From Leucobacter tardus (lineage in GTDB: Bacteria > Actinomycetota > Actinomycetes > Actinomycetales > Microbacteriaceae): a DNA stretch of 64,000 nucleotides. Position numbers and translations under genes: made by a program. Of the stretch, positions 1-8,912 are shown piece after piece; within the stretch, counting starts at the first letter, position 1; every line of letters starts with the position of its first letter. Location: NCBI RefSeq assembly GCF_017583045.1, contig NZ_JAGFBF010000005.1:992001-1056000 (forward strand). Direction: 5' to 3'. The notes beneath the pieces were generated by a model. It searched no databases, had not been told where the DNA came from, and saw only the letters and a list, made by a program, of their open reading frames with translations.

Positions 1-253
1 GCGTCTCACCCGGGTACACGCCCTCATCGACACCGCCCTCATCAGCCCGAACGGGGCGCTCCCAATGGTCCCCGTCGGCCACCCATCGCGCGGAGAACGC
101 GGTCCCGATGCGGACGACCGTGATCTCGGTCGGGATCCATCGCGCCTGCACGGCACGGAGGATCTCCGCCACGATCAACAGCGGGATCCCCGCGCCGAGA
201 CCGACCCATGACAGGATCTCGCCGATGAGCGCGAGGGTATCGAGAGGGGACAC
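1..253 (-). CDS. Partial hypothetical membrane protein (C-terminus outside window)
   Basis: An open frame runs off the left edge on the minus strand. The likely start is a GTG at 251-253, and 84 codons are visible. The first 30 residues hold one hydrophobic segment (around LIGEILSWVGLGAGIPLLIV), followed by a polar stretch with paired Trp residues. No family was recognised. No clear ribosome binding site precedes the GTG, so the start is tentative. The gene is co-oriented with, and 66 bp downstream of, the DUF3100 gene. Confidence 0.5.
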   Translation of the reverse strand, partial: MSPLDTLALIGEILSWVGLGAGIPLLIVAEILRAVQARWIPTEITVVRIGTAFSARWVADGDHWERPVRADEGGVDEGVYPGET

Positions 254-319
254 GTCAATATCGTAGCCAGATCGGATGGTGCCCGGGGCCGGTCGCCAGC
301 GTCACCGGTGTGCGCCCGC

Positions 320-1654
320 CTACCCCCAGAGACCGAGCGTGAACTCGGCGATAATGGTCGACAGCAGGAATGCGGCCGTCAATGACACCAAGCCGACGGG
401 AATGATCTTCCATCCCACGGACTTCAGGAGGTCGGCGTCCTTGCCGAGGCTCAATCCGGCGAACGTGAGCACCGCGGTGGCGATCGAGAGCAGGTCGACC
501 GAGCCCACGACCTCGCCGAGCGGACCGCTCCAGGCGAACCAGGGACTCGAGATGTAGGCGCCGATCGTCGTTACCCAGACGATGGCCGCGATCTTGCGAC
601 GCGTGAGCCACGCCAGCGCCTCACTCAGGAGCACGAGCGCGGTGAGCACGGCGTAGCCGGCGACGATCGACCACGAAAGGCCCTCGCCGACGATGGAGGC
701 GGTGGTCAGTCCGACGAGGAACACGATGGGCACGGTGATCCACAGCGGGGCCGTGACCGGGCGGGCGGCCTCCTCGAGCTGGGCCACGAGCTCGAGGTTG
801 TTCTCGGTGTCCGGGGTGTCCTGCGCGACCTCGGCCGCACGGCTCTTGCGCGTCAGGAAGTGGTAGAAGCGATCCGCGAGCGGCAGCGAGATGTAGATGC
901 CGAGGTAGACGCCGCCGATCGTGGCGAGCAGGTTCGCGACCGCGGCAACACCCATGATCTCCGACTCCATCGCCGGGAAGGCGTCCACGATCACACCGGT
1001 TCCGGCAGCCATCATCGATCCCGAACCGATGCCGGCACCCATCGCGAGCGCGAGCGCATCGAACCATCCGGTGGTCACGAGGAACGATGCGAGGAAGGTG
1101 ATGTAGAGCGCACCGAACAGCGTGCCGAACACGTACATGGCGAGCACGCCGCGGAACTGGTCCGAATCCGAACCGTACTTCTCGCGCACCATGCCGAACG
1201 ACGGCTCGCGGTCGAGCGAGAACGTGGCGCCGATCGTGGCCCGGCCCATGCGCAGCAGCACCGCGAGCGGCAGGGCGAACAGCAGCGAGCCGAACACGTT
1301 GCCGAGTTCCTGGAGCAGGAGGGCGGGCCCCGCACTGATCAGGAGGGAGAGGTTCGGGCCGATGTTGAAGGCGAGGCGCGCGATCAGGATCGAGACGGCG
1401 ATGCCGACGAACAGGTTGGCGATCTTCTGGAAGTCGAGGCTCACCCGCTTGATGCGCTGCAGCGAGAGGAATCCGGCGAGCAGCAAGCCCCACACCATCG
1501 GGAAGAACACGATCGAGGCGGGGCCGAGCTGCAGCGTGCGCTGCCCGATCGCCTGGGCGATGACCGCCATGATGAGCGCCGCGAGCGCGGGAGGCCAGAT
1601 CTGTCGCACGCCGACGGCGATGCTAATCTTCTGCGTTTCGGTGAGTGGGGTCAT
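320..1654 (-). CDS. DUF3100 family multipass membrane protein, putative transporter
   Basis: This 444-residue protein has roughly 11-12 hydrophobic segments and a hydrophilic loop after the fifth (around SFGMVREKYGSDSDQFRG). It also has a glycine-rich segment AMGAGIGSGSMMAAGTG typical of the DUF3100 family. The family is thought to be a carrier, but no substrate is established. I chose the ATG at 1652-1654 because GAGGAAG lies about 8 nt upstream; an in-frame extension to 1771 would run through the promoter. It is transcribed divergently from an RpiR regulator and a catabolic operon, with a shared operator, so it probably imports the substrate of that operon (inference). Confidence 0.82.
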   Translation of the reverse strand: MTPLTETQKISIAVGVRQIWPPALAALIMAVIAQAIGQRTLQLGPASIVFFPMVWGLLLAGFLSLQRIKRVSLDFQKIANLFVGIAVSILIARLAFNIGPNLSLLISAGPALLLQELGNVFGSLLFALPLAVLLRMGRATIGATFSLDREPSFGMVREKYGSDSDQFRGVLAMYVFGTLFGALYITFLASFLVTTGWFDALALAMGAGIGSGSMMAAGTGVIVDAFPAMESEIMGVAAVANLLATIGGVYLGIYISLPLADRFYHFLTRKSRAAEVAQDTPDTENNLELVAQLEEAARPVTAPLWITVPIVFLVGLTTASIVGEGLSWSIVAGYAVLTALVLLSEALAWLTRRKIAAIVWVTTIGAYISSPWFAWSGPLGEVVGSVDLLSIATAVLTFAGLSLGKDADLLKSVGWKIIPVGLVSLTAAFLLSTIIAEFTLGLWG

Positions 1655-1770
1655 CGATGACTGCTTCCTCGAAAATGGCGTGTGGCTGCGGTCCCGTCCG
1701 ACCGCAGCGCTGCGAGTCGCCGCCGCTGGGTCCGCCTCGGGTGAGGCCGCCATGCAGAAGCTTGCTCGCA

Positions 1771-1799
1771 ATCATAGGATGCAAAAACCGAAACTGCAA
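1771..1799 (-). promoter_or_regulatory. Promoter of the DUF3100 gene
   Basis: On the minus strand TTGCAG (complement of 1794-1799) and TATGAT (complement of 1771-1776) are separated by exactly 17 nt. This is close to the sigma-70 consensus. The -35 box is one arm of the palindrome at 1795-1810. Confidence 0.7.
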
Positions 1800-1810
1800 T
1801 ACGGATTGCA
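1795..1810. promoter_or_regulatory. Palindromic operator TGCAAT-ACGG-ATTGCA between divergent promoters
   Basis: The two 6-nt arms are perfect inverted repeats around a 4-nt centre. Each arm supplies part of the -35 box of one divergent promoter. A further ATTGCA half-site lies at 1832-1837 over the rightward -10. The placement suggests that the adjacent RpiR regulator binds here and controls both directions (inference). Confidence 0.65.
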
Positions 1811-1834
1811 CGACGGGAATTCGGTTGCTACATT
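1806..1834 (+). promoter_or_regulatory. Promoter of the RpiR/catabolic operon
   Basis: TTGCAC (1806-1811), a 17-nt spacer and TACATT (1829-1834) form a good sigma-70-like promoter about 37 nt before the regulator start. The -35 overlaps the right arm of the palindrome. Confidence 0.7.
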
Positions 1835-1870
1835 GCAGGGAGACCCCCGAATCACGAGGAAGTGGGCAGC

Positions 1871-2716
1871 ATGCAGGACGATATGGCCGCCGTCATCGAC
1901 ATCCTCGACACCGCCGGACTCTCGAAGTCGCAGCAGCGCGTCGTCGACACGCTGCGACGGCACCCGAGCTTGATCCCGTTCGCCGACACCGCCGAGGTCG
2001 CCAGGCACGCCGAGGTGAACAACTCGACGGTGGTGCGCACCGCGCAGTCGCTCGGATACCGCGGCTGGCCCGACCTGCAGCGCGAACTGCGCGCCCGATA
2101 CCTCACGATGATCAGCTCGGAGCAGACGCTCATCGAGCACGGGACCTCGCAGTCGCCGCTGCACCGGGCGATCGAGCACGACCTCGCGAACCTGCGGCAG
2201 ACCTTCGACCTCAACGCTCAGAAGGACGCCGACGCCGCGATCTCGACCCTCGCCGCCGCCCGACGCATCATCGTGCTCGGCATGGGATCGTTCGCCGCCC
2301 CGGCGAGCATGTTCGCGCACCTCGGACGCATCATCGGCTACGACATCACCCACGAGGGTCGGGGCGGCGTCCACCTCGCGAGCACCCTCGCGTCGCTCGG
2401 CGAGGACGACGTGCTCGTGAACATCGCCCTGTGGCGCACGCAACGACAGTTGCAGGCCGCCGTCGAATCGGCGAAGAGCACCGGGGCCGCCATCGTCGCG
2501 ATCACCGACATCCGCAGCGGTCCCACCGCTGCGGTCGCCGATCGAACCCTGATCGTACCGTCCGAGGGCATCTCGTTCTTCCAGTCCATCACCGCGACGA
2601 CCTCGATCGTCTACGGGCTGCTCGCCGGCATGGAGGCCGCGCACCCCGAGCACAGCCGGGAGGCGCTGCGACGCACCCAGAAGCTCTGGAACGACCTCGA
2701 CATCTATCGCGACTGA
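1871..2716 (+). CDS. MurR/RpiR family transcriptional regulator
   Basis: This 281-residue regulator has an N-terminal HTH of the RpiR type (about residues 1-80, around FADTAEVARHAEVNNSTVVR). A SIS sugar-phosphate-binding domain follows (about 115-260, beginning near RRIIVLGMGSFAAPA). Family members sense phosphosugars or related metabolites. The ATG at 1871 is preferred over the GTG at 1862 because GAGGAAG (1856-1862) is spaced 8 nt before it. It is the first gene of a rightward operon and lies opposite the DUF3100 permease. It probably autoregulates through the palindrome at 1795-1810 (inference). Confidence 0.9.
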   Translation: MQDDMAAVIDILDTAGLSKSQQRVVDTLRRHPSLIPFADTAEVARHAEVNNSTVVRTAQSLGYRGWPDLQRELRARYLTMISSEQTLIEHGTSQSPLHRAIEHDLANLRQTFDLNAQKDADAAISTLAAARRIIVLGMGSFAAPASMFAHLGRIIGYDITHEGRGGVHLASTLASLGEDDVLVNIALWRTQRQLQAAVESAKSTGAAIVAITDIRSGPTAAVADRTLIVPSEGISFFQSITATTSIVYGLLAGMEAAHPEHSREALRRTQKLWNDLDIYRD

Positions 2717-2756
2717 CCTCGCCCGCTCACCCACCGACTCGCAGCAGAAAGCACAC

Positions 2757-3686
2757 ATGGAATCCTCACCGCAGAATCGCATCGCCGTCATCGGACTCGG
2801 CGCCATGGGCGGCGCGATGGCGGCCAGCCTCGTTCGCGCTGGCTGGCACGTCACCGGCTTCGACCCCTCCCCCGACGCCCGGCAGCGCGCCATCGACGCC
2901 GGCGCCAAGGCCGTGGACGCGCTCGGAGCATTCGATGGTGTCGCGCACGTCGTGCTCTCGCTGCCGAACGCGGCGCTCGTACGCTCCACCGTGCCGGTAC
3001 TCCTGCAGCACACCTCCCTGCGGGCGATCGTCGACACCACCACCTCCGACCCGGCCACCAGCCGCGAGATGGCCGCACTCGCGGCCGAGCAGGGCATCGC
3101 GTTCGTCGACTCCCCCGTCTCCGGCGGTCGCGCAGGTGCGGCGACCGGAAGCCTCAGCGCCTTCGTCGGCGGCACCGATGTCGCCGTCACCGTCGCCACT
3201 CCGGTCATCGATGCGCTCACCGGAGGCACGTACCAGCACCTCGGCGGGCCGGGCGCCGGCAACGTCGTGAAACTCATCAACAACGCGCTCGCCGCCGTGA
3301 ACCTCGCCACCGTGGGCGAAGCCCTGGCGATCGCCGAGGCCTGGGGCGTCGACCCGGGATCCGCAGTTGCCGGCGTCTCCGCCGCGTCCGGTGCGAGCCG
3401 CGTCTCGAGCAAGATGTACCCGGACTGGGTCCTGAGCGGCACCCACGACTCCGGCTTCACCATGGGTCTGATGGCGCGCGACCTGCACCTCGCCATGGAC
3501 ATCGCGAGCGAGATGGGTGAACAGCCGGCGCTTCTCGGCGCCGCCGACACGCTCTGGCAGCGCTCGCTCGCCGAACTCGGCAGCGCCGCGGACTTCACCG
3601 AGATCGCTCGCACGGTCGCCCCCGCGGTGACCGACCGGGTCGCCGCGCAGCCGGAGCCCGCACACGACGAAAGGACCGCACAATGA
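2757..3686 (+). CDS. NAD(P)-dependent oxidoreductase, 3-hydroxyisobutyrate dehydrogenase family
   Basis: This 309-residue beta-hydroxyacid dehydrogenase shows the Rossmann motif GLGAMGG at residues 13-19 and the substrate-binding motif DSPVSGG (118-124). GGPGAGNVVKLINN carries the catalytic Lys172. Family enzymes oxidise the hydroxyl of small beta-hydroxy acids with NAD(P)+, giving a semialdehyde or keto acid. The last codon overlaps the next start as ATGA, so it is translationally coupled to an aldehyde dehydrogenase that could take its aldehyde product. The exact substrate cannot be read from sequence; tartronate semialdehyde reductase-like activity is an alternative. Confidence 0.88.
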   Translation: MESSPQNRIAVIGLGAMGGAMAASLVRAGWHVTGFDPSPDARQRAIDAGAKAVDALGAFDGVAHVVLSLPNAALVRSTVPVLLQHTSLRAIVDTTTSDPATSREMAALAAEQGIAFVDSPVSGGRAGAATGSLSAFVGGTDVAVTVATPVIDALTGGTYQHLGGPGAGNVVKLINNALAAVNLATVGEALAIAEAWGVDPGSAVAGVSAASGASRVSSKMYPDWVLSGTHDSGFTMGLMARDLHLAMDIASEMGEQPALLGAADTLWQRSLAELGSAADFTEIARTVAPAVTDRVAAQPEPAHDERTAQ

Positions 3687-5218
3687 CGCACACCATCTCA
3701 TCCGTCGAGACCGCCACGGCCGCACTGCAGCAGTCGCTCGGGGGCCGCATCGGCTCGTTCATGGACGGGCGCGTGCACACGGGGTCGGGCGACGAGCTGT
3801 CGCTGACGCTCGCCGCAACCGGTGAGACGTTCGCCCGCTTCGCCGATGCCGGCGCAGACGGCGCCGAGGCCGTGATCACGAGCGCGGTACGCGGAGCGCA
3901 GACCTGGCGCAATGTCGGCGCCTTCGAGCGCGCACGCATCCTCCGTGCGGTGGCCGTCGCGGTCGAAGCCCACGCGGAAGAGCTCGCGTTCCTCGAGTCG
4001 GCGACCACGGGCAAAGCCATCAGGGACGCGCGGGTCGAGGTCGCGAAGGTCGTCGAGATGTTCGGGTACTACTCCGGCTGGGCCGACAAGATCATGGGGC
4101 AGACGATCCCGGTGCCCGGCAACTGGCACACCTACACCGAGCGCGAACCCTACGGGGTGATCGTTGCGATCACGCCGTGGAACGCCCCGGTCTTCACGGC
4201 CGGATGGAACTCGGCGGCACCCCTCGCCGCGGGCAACGCCGTGATCCTGAAGCCGAGCGAGTTCACGCCGCTCTCCACGGTTCGCCTGGCGCAGATCGCT
4301 CACGACGCGGGACTCCCGGACGGCGTGTTCAACGTGGCGGTCGGGGCGGGCGCCACCGTCGGATCCGCGCTCACGACCGATGAGCGCGTCGGCAAGGTGT
4401 CGTTCATCGGATCGGTGCCGACGGGACGTCGCGTGAGCGTCGCCACCGCACAGGCCGGCATTCCCACCGTGCTCGAACTCGGCGGCAAGAGCGCGAACAT
4501 CGTCTTCGCCGACGCCGACCTGGATCGCGCCGCGGACGGCGCGATCTCGGCCATCTTCTCGGGTGCCGGTCAGTCGTGCGTCGCCGGATCGCGGCTGCTC
4601 GTGCAGCGCGAGATCCGCGACGCCTTCATCGAACGCGTCGCGGAACGCGCCGGCAAGCTGCGCCTCGGCGACCCGCTCGACGCCACGACCGAGGTCGGCC
4701 CGATCATCACGCGCCCGCAGTTCGAGACGGTGCAGTCGCTGATCTCGACCGGCGTCGCCGACGGCGCGCGACGCGTGACCGCAGATCAGCTGCCCGAGAG
4801 CATCGCCGGATCCCACCTCGCCGGCGGCAACTGGGTACTGCCGACGCTGCTCGACGGTGTGCGGCAGGGCGACACGCTCGAGACGACCGAGGTGTTCGGC
4901 CCGGTCGTGGGCGCCGACACCTTCGACACCGAGGAGGAGGCCATCGCACGCGCGAACGGCACCCGATTCGGGCTCGCGGGAGCCGTGTGGACGGAGAACG
5001 TGTCTCGGGCCCACTTCGTCGCACGGTCGGTGCGGGCGGGCACCTTCTGGATCAACGCGTACAAGACGATCCACGTCGCAGTCCCGTTCGGCGGATTCGG
5101 CGATTCGGGGCACGGCCGCTCATCTGGCCCGGGTTTCATCGAGGAGTACACCCAGCCCAAGGCCGTCTGGGTGCCGACTCAGGCCACCGGCGCGCCGTTC
5201 CCCTCACTGAGCTACTAA
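3683..5218 (+). CDS. Aldehyde dehydrogenase family protein
   Basis: This 511-residue NAD(P)+-dependent aldehyde dehydrogenase has the standard motifs: PWNAP (165-169), the general base Glu265 in VLELGGKS, and the nucleophile Cys299 in GAGQSC. The length is normal. It starts within the stop of the upstream dehydrogenase (ATGA) and is followed 11 nt later by the M20 hydrolase, so the three enzymes form one operon. It probably oxidises the semialdehyde produced by its neighbour (inference). The substrate is unknown. Confidence 0.93.
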   Translation: MTHTISSVETATAALQQSLGGRIGSFMDGRVHTGSGDELSLTLAATGETFARFADAGADGAEAVITSAVRGAQTWRNVGAFERARILRAVAVAVEAHAEELAFLESATTGKAIRDARVEVAKVVEMFGYYSGWADKIMGQTIPVPGNWHTYTEREPYGVIVAITPWNAPVFTAGWNSAAPLAAGNAVILKPSEFTPLSTVRLAQIAHDAGLPDGVFNVAVGAGATVGSALTTDERVGKVSFIGSVPTGRRVSVATAQAGIPTVLELGGKSANIVFADADLDRAADGAISAIFSGAGQSCVAGSRLLVQREIRDAFIERVAERAGKLRLGDPLDATTEVGPIITRPQFETVQSLISTGVADGARRVTADQLPESIAGSHLAGGNWVLPTLLDGVRQGDTLETTEVFGPVVGADTFDTEEEAIARANGTRFGLAGAVWTENVSRAHFVARSVRAGTFWINAYKTIHVAVPFGGFGDSGHGRSSGPGFIEEYTQPKAVWVPTQATGAPFPSLSY

Positions 5219-5229
5219 GGAGCATCCGC

Positions 5230-6426
5230 ATGTCTGCGCTCACCGATGTATCGACGACCCCCGTCAAGCGAGCCATCGCGGAGTCCATCGAGGCATGGCG
5301 ACCACGAGTCGACGCGCTCTCGCGCGCCCTGCACGCCGACCCGGAGATCGCCTTCGCGGAGCACCGCAGCGCCGCAGCGATCATGGCGCTGCTCGCGGAG
5401 GGCGGCTTCGAGGTCACCCCGGGTGTCGGGGGTCTTGACACCGCCTTCGACGCGCGTATCGGCAGCGGCGACCTCACCGTCGCCGTCTGTGTGGAGTACG
5501 ACGCACTTCCTGAGATCGGTCATGCCTGCGGGCACCACCTGATCGCGGGCGCCTCGGTCGCCGCCGCCCTCGCGCTCGCACCGCTTGTCGACGAACTCGG
5601 GATCACGCTCCGCGCCGTTGGAACGCCGGCCGAGGAGCACGGCGGAGGCAAGGCTGTTCTGCTCGAGGAGGGGGTGTTCGACGGCGTCTCGATCTGCGTC
5701 ATGCTGCACCCCGTGCAGGACGGGGTCACGTACAACCCCGTGGGCACGTCCGCGCAAGCGGTGGGACGCTACCGAGCCATCTTCACGGGTCGGTCGGCGC
5801 ACGCCGCCGCAGCTCCGCACCTCGCGATCAACGCGGCCGACGCAGCGGTACTCGCGCAGGTCGCGATCGGTCTGCTGCGACAGCAGACGCGCGGGGACGA
5901 GCGTATCGGCCTCGTCACCCGCGAAGCAGGGTCGGTCACGAACATCATCCCCGACCGCGCGGTGATCGATTTCGAGTGCCGCGCCTTCGAGATGGACGCG
6001 TACCACGCACTGCACGAGCGGGTGCGCCAGTGCTTCATCGGCGCCGCGACGGCGACCGGAACCGACGTCGAGATCACGGCGACGGAACCGCTCTACGAAC
6101 CGTTGCTGCAGCACGGCCGCCTCGCGGCGAGCTGGGTCGACGCCGCCGACGCACTCGGTCTCGACACCTCTCCGTCGGCGGGGATGAGCGGCGGGTCGAC
6201 CGACATGGGCAATCTCAGTCAGGTGATTCCCTCGCTCCATCCATGGTTCAGCTTGCCGGGAGTCGACGCTCCCATTCATTCGCACGATTTCGCCCGACTC
6301 GCCGACCAGGACACCGCGTACGAGGCGATGTTCGTGGGTGCGACCGCACTGGCGTGGACGGTGGCGGACGCCGCGACCGGTGACGCCGACCGCGAGCACT
6401 TCTTGCGCGCCGCGTACCGCGGCTAG
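5230..6426 (+). CDS. M20 family metallo-amidohydrolase (M20D/AbgB-like)
   Basis: This 398-residue hydrolase has the metal-binding GHACGHH (97-103) and the catalytic EEHGGGK typical of the M20D subgroup that cleaves N-acyl or aromatic amino-acid amides. An inserted dimerisation domain lies near the middle, around SAHAAAAPHLAINAADA. AAGGAG lies 7 nt before the ATG. As last gene of the RpiR operon it could release an amine plus a hydroxy acid from an imported amide, with the acid then oxidised by the two upstream enzymes (inference). It might instead act on N-acylated amino acids unrelated to the oxidoreductases. Confidence 0.88.
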   Translation: MSALTDVSTTPVKRAIAESIEAWRPRVDALSRALHADPEIAFAEHRSAAAIMALLAEGGFEVTPGVGGLDTAFDARIGSGDLTVAVCVEYDALPEIGHACGHHLIAGASVAAALALAPLVDELGITLRAVGTPAEEHGGGKAVLLEEGVFDGVSICVMLHPVQDGVTYNPVGTSAQAVGRYRAIFTGRSAHAAAAPHLAINAADAAVLAQVAIGLLRQQTRGDERIGLVTREAGSVTNIIPDRAVIDFECRAFEMDAYHALHERVRQCFIGAATATGTDVEITATEPLYEPLLQHGRLAASWVDAADALGLDTSPSAGMSGGSTDMGNLSQVIPSLHPWFSLPGVDAPIHSHDFARLADQDTAYEAMFVGATALAWTVADAATGDADREHFLRAAYRG

Positions 6427-6453
6427 CGGGTGCGCCCGCTCGGTCCGGCTACC

Positions 6454-7137
6454 ATGAGGCGCATGATCGCGAGCAGCGCACCGCGCACCGGCGCGAAGGT
6501 CCTCGCCGGTGCGCGCGTGCTGGTGGGCGCCCTGGTCCTGGCCGCGATCGGTGCGACCTGGGCAGAGGCGGCGAGCCGGACCACGATCAACCCGTGGGAC
6601 TTCTTCGGCTACTTCACGATTCAGTCGAACCTGCTGTGCGTGGCGACGGCCCTGGTGTGCGGTGTCGCGGCCGTGCGTCATCGAGGCACGCACCCGATAT
6701 GGCTCGTGCAGCTGCGCGGCCTCACCACGGTCTGCATGATCGTGGTCGGTCTCGTCTACGCCGTGCTGCTCGCACCGCTCGGCGCCGCCGGCGGCGTTCC
6801 GGTGCCGTGGGCGAACTGGGTGATGCACATCGCCGCGCCGCTCCTCGTCACGGCCGATTGGCTGTGCACGAGAGATCGCGGACCCCTGCCGTGGTCGAGC
6901 ATGATCCTGCAGCTCGGGTACCCGCTCATCTGGACCACCGTCGTCCTGATGCGCGGTGCCACCGATGGCTGGGTGCCCTACCCCTTTCTGAACCCGTCGC
7001 AGGGGTACGGCACGGTCGCGGTCGCCGTCGTCGGTATCGCCATCGCGTTCTCCGTCGTGTCGGTCGCCGTGATCTGGTGGTCGCGACGACCGGTCCGCTC
7101 ACCGCGATCACCCCGGGCGGCGCAGTCCGGATGGTGA
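6454..7137 (+). CDS. Pr6Pr family membrane protein
   Basis: The protein is about 227 residues long with six hydrophobic segments. It has the family hallmark FTIQSN shortly after the first helix, and WVMHIAAPLLVTADWL later. Pr6Pr (FAR-17a/AIG1-like) proteins are six-helix membrane proteins of unknown bacterial function. The eukaryotic relatives include fatty-acid-ester hydrolases. Starts at GTG 6430, ATG 6454 and ATG 6463 are all possible; I chose 6454. The stop overlaps the start of the following acetyltransferase by 7 nt. Confidence 0.8.
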   Translation: MRRMIASSAPRTGAKVLAGARVLVGALVLAAIGATWAEAASRTTINPWDFFGYFTIQSNLLCVATALVCGVAAVRHRGTHPIWLVQLRGLTTVCMIVVGLVYAVLLAPLGAAGGVPVPWANWVMHIAAPLLVTADWLCTRDRGPLPWSSMILQLGYPLIWTTVVLMRGATDGWVPYPFLNPSQGYGTVAVAVVGIAIAFSVVSVAVIWWSRRPVRSPRSPRAAQSGW

Positions 7138-7736
7138 CCGTCAGTTCCGCAGGGCCCGCCGACATTCCAGCGGCGGCGCGCGTGCTCGCCGATGCGTTTC
7201 GCGACGACCCGGTCGTCGGGCCACTCGTCGTCGGTCGCCGACGTGAACGGCGTCTGCGCGCACTGTTCGAGGCGCTGCTGCGCTCGGGTGCGCGGTCTGG
7301 CGTGCTGATCGACATGGCGCGCGATGCGCGCGGCCGAGTCGTGGGGGTCGCCACGTGGGAACCGCCCGGGCATCGGCTCACCTTCCTGCACCAGATGCCC
7401 GAACTGCCGAGGTTCGCTCGCGCGGTCGGCCTTCGCGGTCTCGTGACCGGAATGCGTCTCGAGCTCGCGCTCGCCCGGTTCCGACCGCGCGCTCCGCACT
7501 GGTACCTCGCCGAACTCGGCGTCCGTGACGGCGCGCGCGACAGGGGTGTCGGGTCCGCACTCCTGCGGTTTCGACTCACGGCGATCGACGCCGCTCACCT
7601 CCCCGCCTACCTCGAATCATCGAGCGAACGGAACCGCACGCTCTATCGCCGGTTCGGGTTCCGCACGCTGCACCGCATCACGCGCCTACCGCACGCGGAC
7701 CCCGCAGGCATGTGGCGACCATCGCAGGAACACTGA
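7131..7736 (+). CDS. GNAT family N-acetyltransferase
   Basis: This 201-residue protein resembles the GNAT fold. It has an N-terminal motif around AARVLADAFRDDPVV, a core beta strand WYLAELGVRD, and an acetyl-CoA pyrophosphate loop in the form RDRGVGSALL. ERNRTLYRRFGF near the C-terminus is typical. It starts inside the Pr6Pr gene and is probably co-translated with it. The substrate is not predictable. The long in-frame extension upstream of 7131 is only antisense-like GC-rich open frame over the Pr6Pr gene. Confidence 0.85.
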   Translation: MVTVSSAGPADIPAAARVLADAFRDDPVVGPLVVGRRRERRLRALFEALLRSGARSGVLIDMARDARGRVVGVATWEPPGHRLTFLHQMPELPRFARAVGLRGLVTGMRLELALARFRPRAPHWYLAELGVRDGARDRGVGSALLRFRLTAIDAAHLPAYLESSSERNRTLYRRFGFRTLHRITRLPHADPAGMWRPSQEH

Positions 7737-7743
7737 CGGTCGG

Positions 7744-8817
7744 TCACCCGGGGACCGGCACCATGGCGGGCACGATCACGAGCGTGAACGCTACCGCTCC
7801 GGCGATCAAGAGCCCGGTGGCAACGGCGTTGACCCGCCAGTGATCGCGCATGACGCCCGCGAACTCGCGGAGCACCGCGCTCGGAAGGAAGTACCAGGCG
7901 GTGCGCGCGCCGACGACGTGAGCCCGCATCCCGAGCGCGCGCGTGAGGAGCGCGGCGCGGAACACGTGGTAGCTGCTCGTCGCCACCACGACCCGCGCGT
8001 CGGGGCCGGAGAGCAGTTCGCGCGAGAAACGCAGGTTCTCGGCAGTCGTCCGCGAGCGCGTCTCGGCGACCACGACTTCGGCGGGCACGCCGTGCGCGAT
8101 GAGGTACTCGCGCATGGCCTCGCCCTCGGGTCGGGGCTCGTCATCCCCTTGACCGCCGCTCGCGATCATGAAGGGGACACCGCCATGGTCGTTCCGCGCC
8201 TGGATTCCGCGATCGAGCCGTCCCGCGAGCAGTGGAGGGACGCGTCCGTCGATGAGCCCGGCGCCCAGCACGATCACGGCCTCGGGAGCGGCACGTCCGC
8301 GACGCCAGCGGTACAGCAGAGACGCGACGATGAACGCGGCGAACGCGAAGCCGAAGAAGACCACGACCAGCACCGCTGACAGGTGCACGGCGTATCGAAT
8401 CAGATACGCAGGATCGTCGCGCACCACGTCGGCGGGCGCGAGCCAGCCGAGCGTGGTCGGCAGCACCAGGAGCGCGATGCCGGCGATCAGCGCCAGCGCG
8501 TTGCCGAGCGTCCGGCTCTCGCGGCGCAGAATCGTCACCCCGGAGTACAGCAGGAAGAGCACCAGCAGCGGGTACCCCACGAGGTTGCCGAGCAGCAGCA
8601 CGCCGAACACCGCGACGAGCACGATGATGAGCACGAGCGGCGATCCGAGATTCACGAGCCACAGGCCGACGCCGAGGGCCAGCAGGCCCCACCCGATGAG
8701 GGCGACGACCGGCGCGACGATACGTCGGGCGTCCCGAATGAACCGGAACGACCCTCCCGCCACGAACAGTCCGCCCGTCCCGATCAGTGCGATGACGAGC
8801 GCGGGTGCGATCTGCAT
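7744..8817 (-). CDS. YdcF family (DUF218) membrane-anchored protein
   Basis: This 357-residue protein has six or so hydrophobic segments in the first 170 residues. A DUF218 domain follows, from EAVIVLGAGLIDGRVPPLLA through SRTTAENLRFS to SYHVFRAALLTR. The C-terminal hydrophobic segment is near the end (VATGLLIAGAVAFTLVIV). DUF218/YdcF proteins include the SanA/ElyC group linked to envelope integrity, and YdcF binds S-adenosylmethionine. The ATG at 8815-8817 is preferred over the GTG at 8821-8823 because AGGGGAG precedes it. It converges with the acetyltransferase. Confidence 0.83.
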   Translation of the reverse strand: MQIAPALVIALIGTGGLFVAGGSFRFIRDARRIVAPVVALIGWGLLALGVGLWLVNLGSPLVLIIVLVAVFGVLLLGNLVGYPLLVLFLLYSGVTILRRESRTLGNALALIAGIALLVLPTTLGWLAPADVVRDDPAYLIRYAVHLSAVLVVVFFGFAFAAFIVASLLYRWRRGRAAPEAVIVLGAGLIDGRVPPLLAGRLDRGIQARNDHGGVPFMIASGGQGDDEPRPEGEAMREYLIAHGVPAEVVVAETRSRTTAENLRFSRELLSGPDARVVVATSSYHVFRAALLTRALGMRAHVVGARTAWYFLPSAVLREFAGVMRDHWRVNAVATGLLIAGAVAFTLVIVPAMVPVPG

Positions 8818-8912
8818 CGGCACTCCCCTCTCGGATCACGGGGCACCGCTGCGCCAGTCGATCGCGCCGCCTTCGAAACAGATGCCCGGTTCGACTCTAT
8901 CCGCCGCGACCG

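Noticed and set aside
860..1660. Long opposite-strand open frames over real genes throughout the window
   Set aside because: They arise because stops are rare in high-GC DNA. The translations are Arg/Pro/Ala-rich without domains, and the other strand encodes a recognisable protein in each case.
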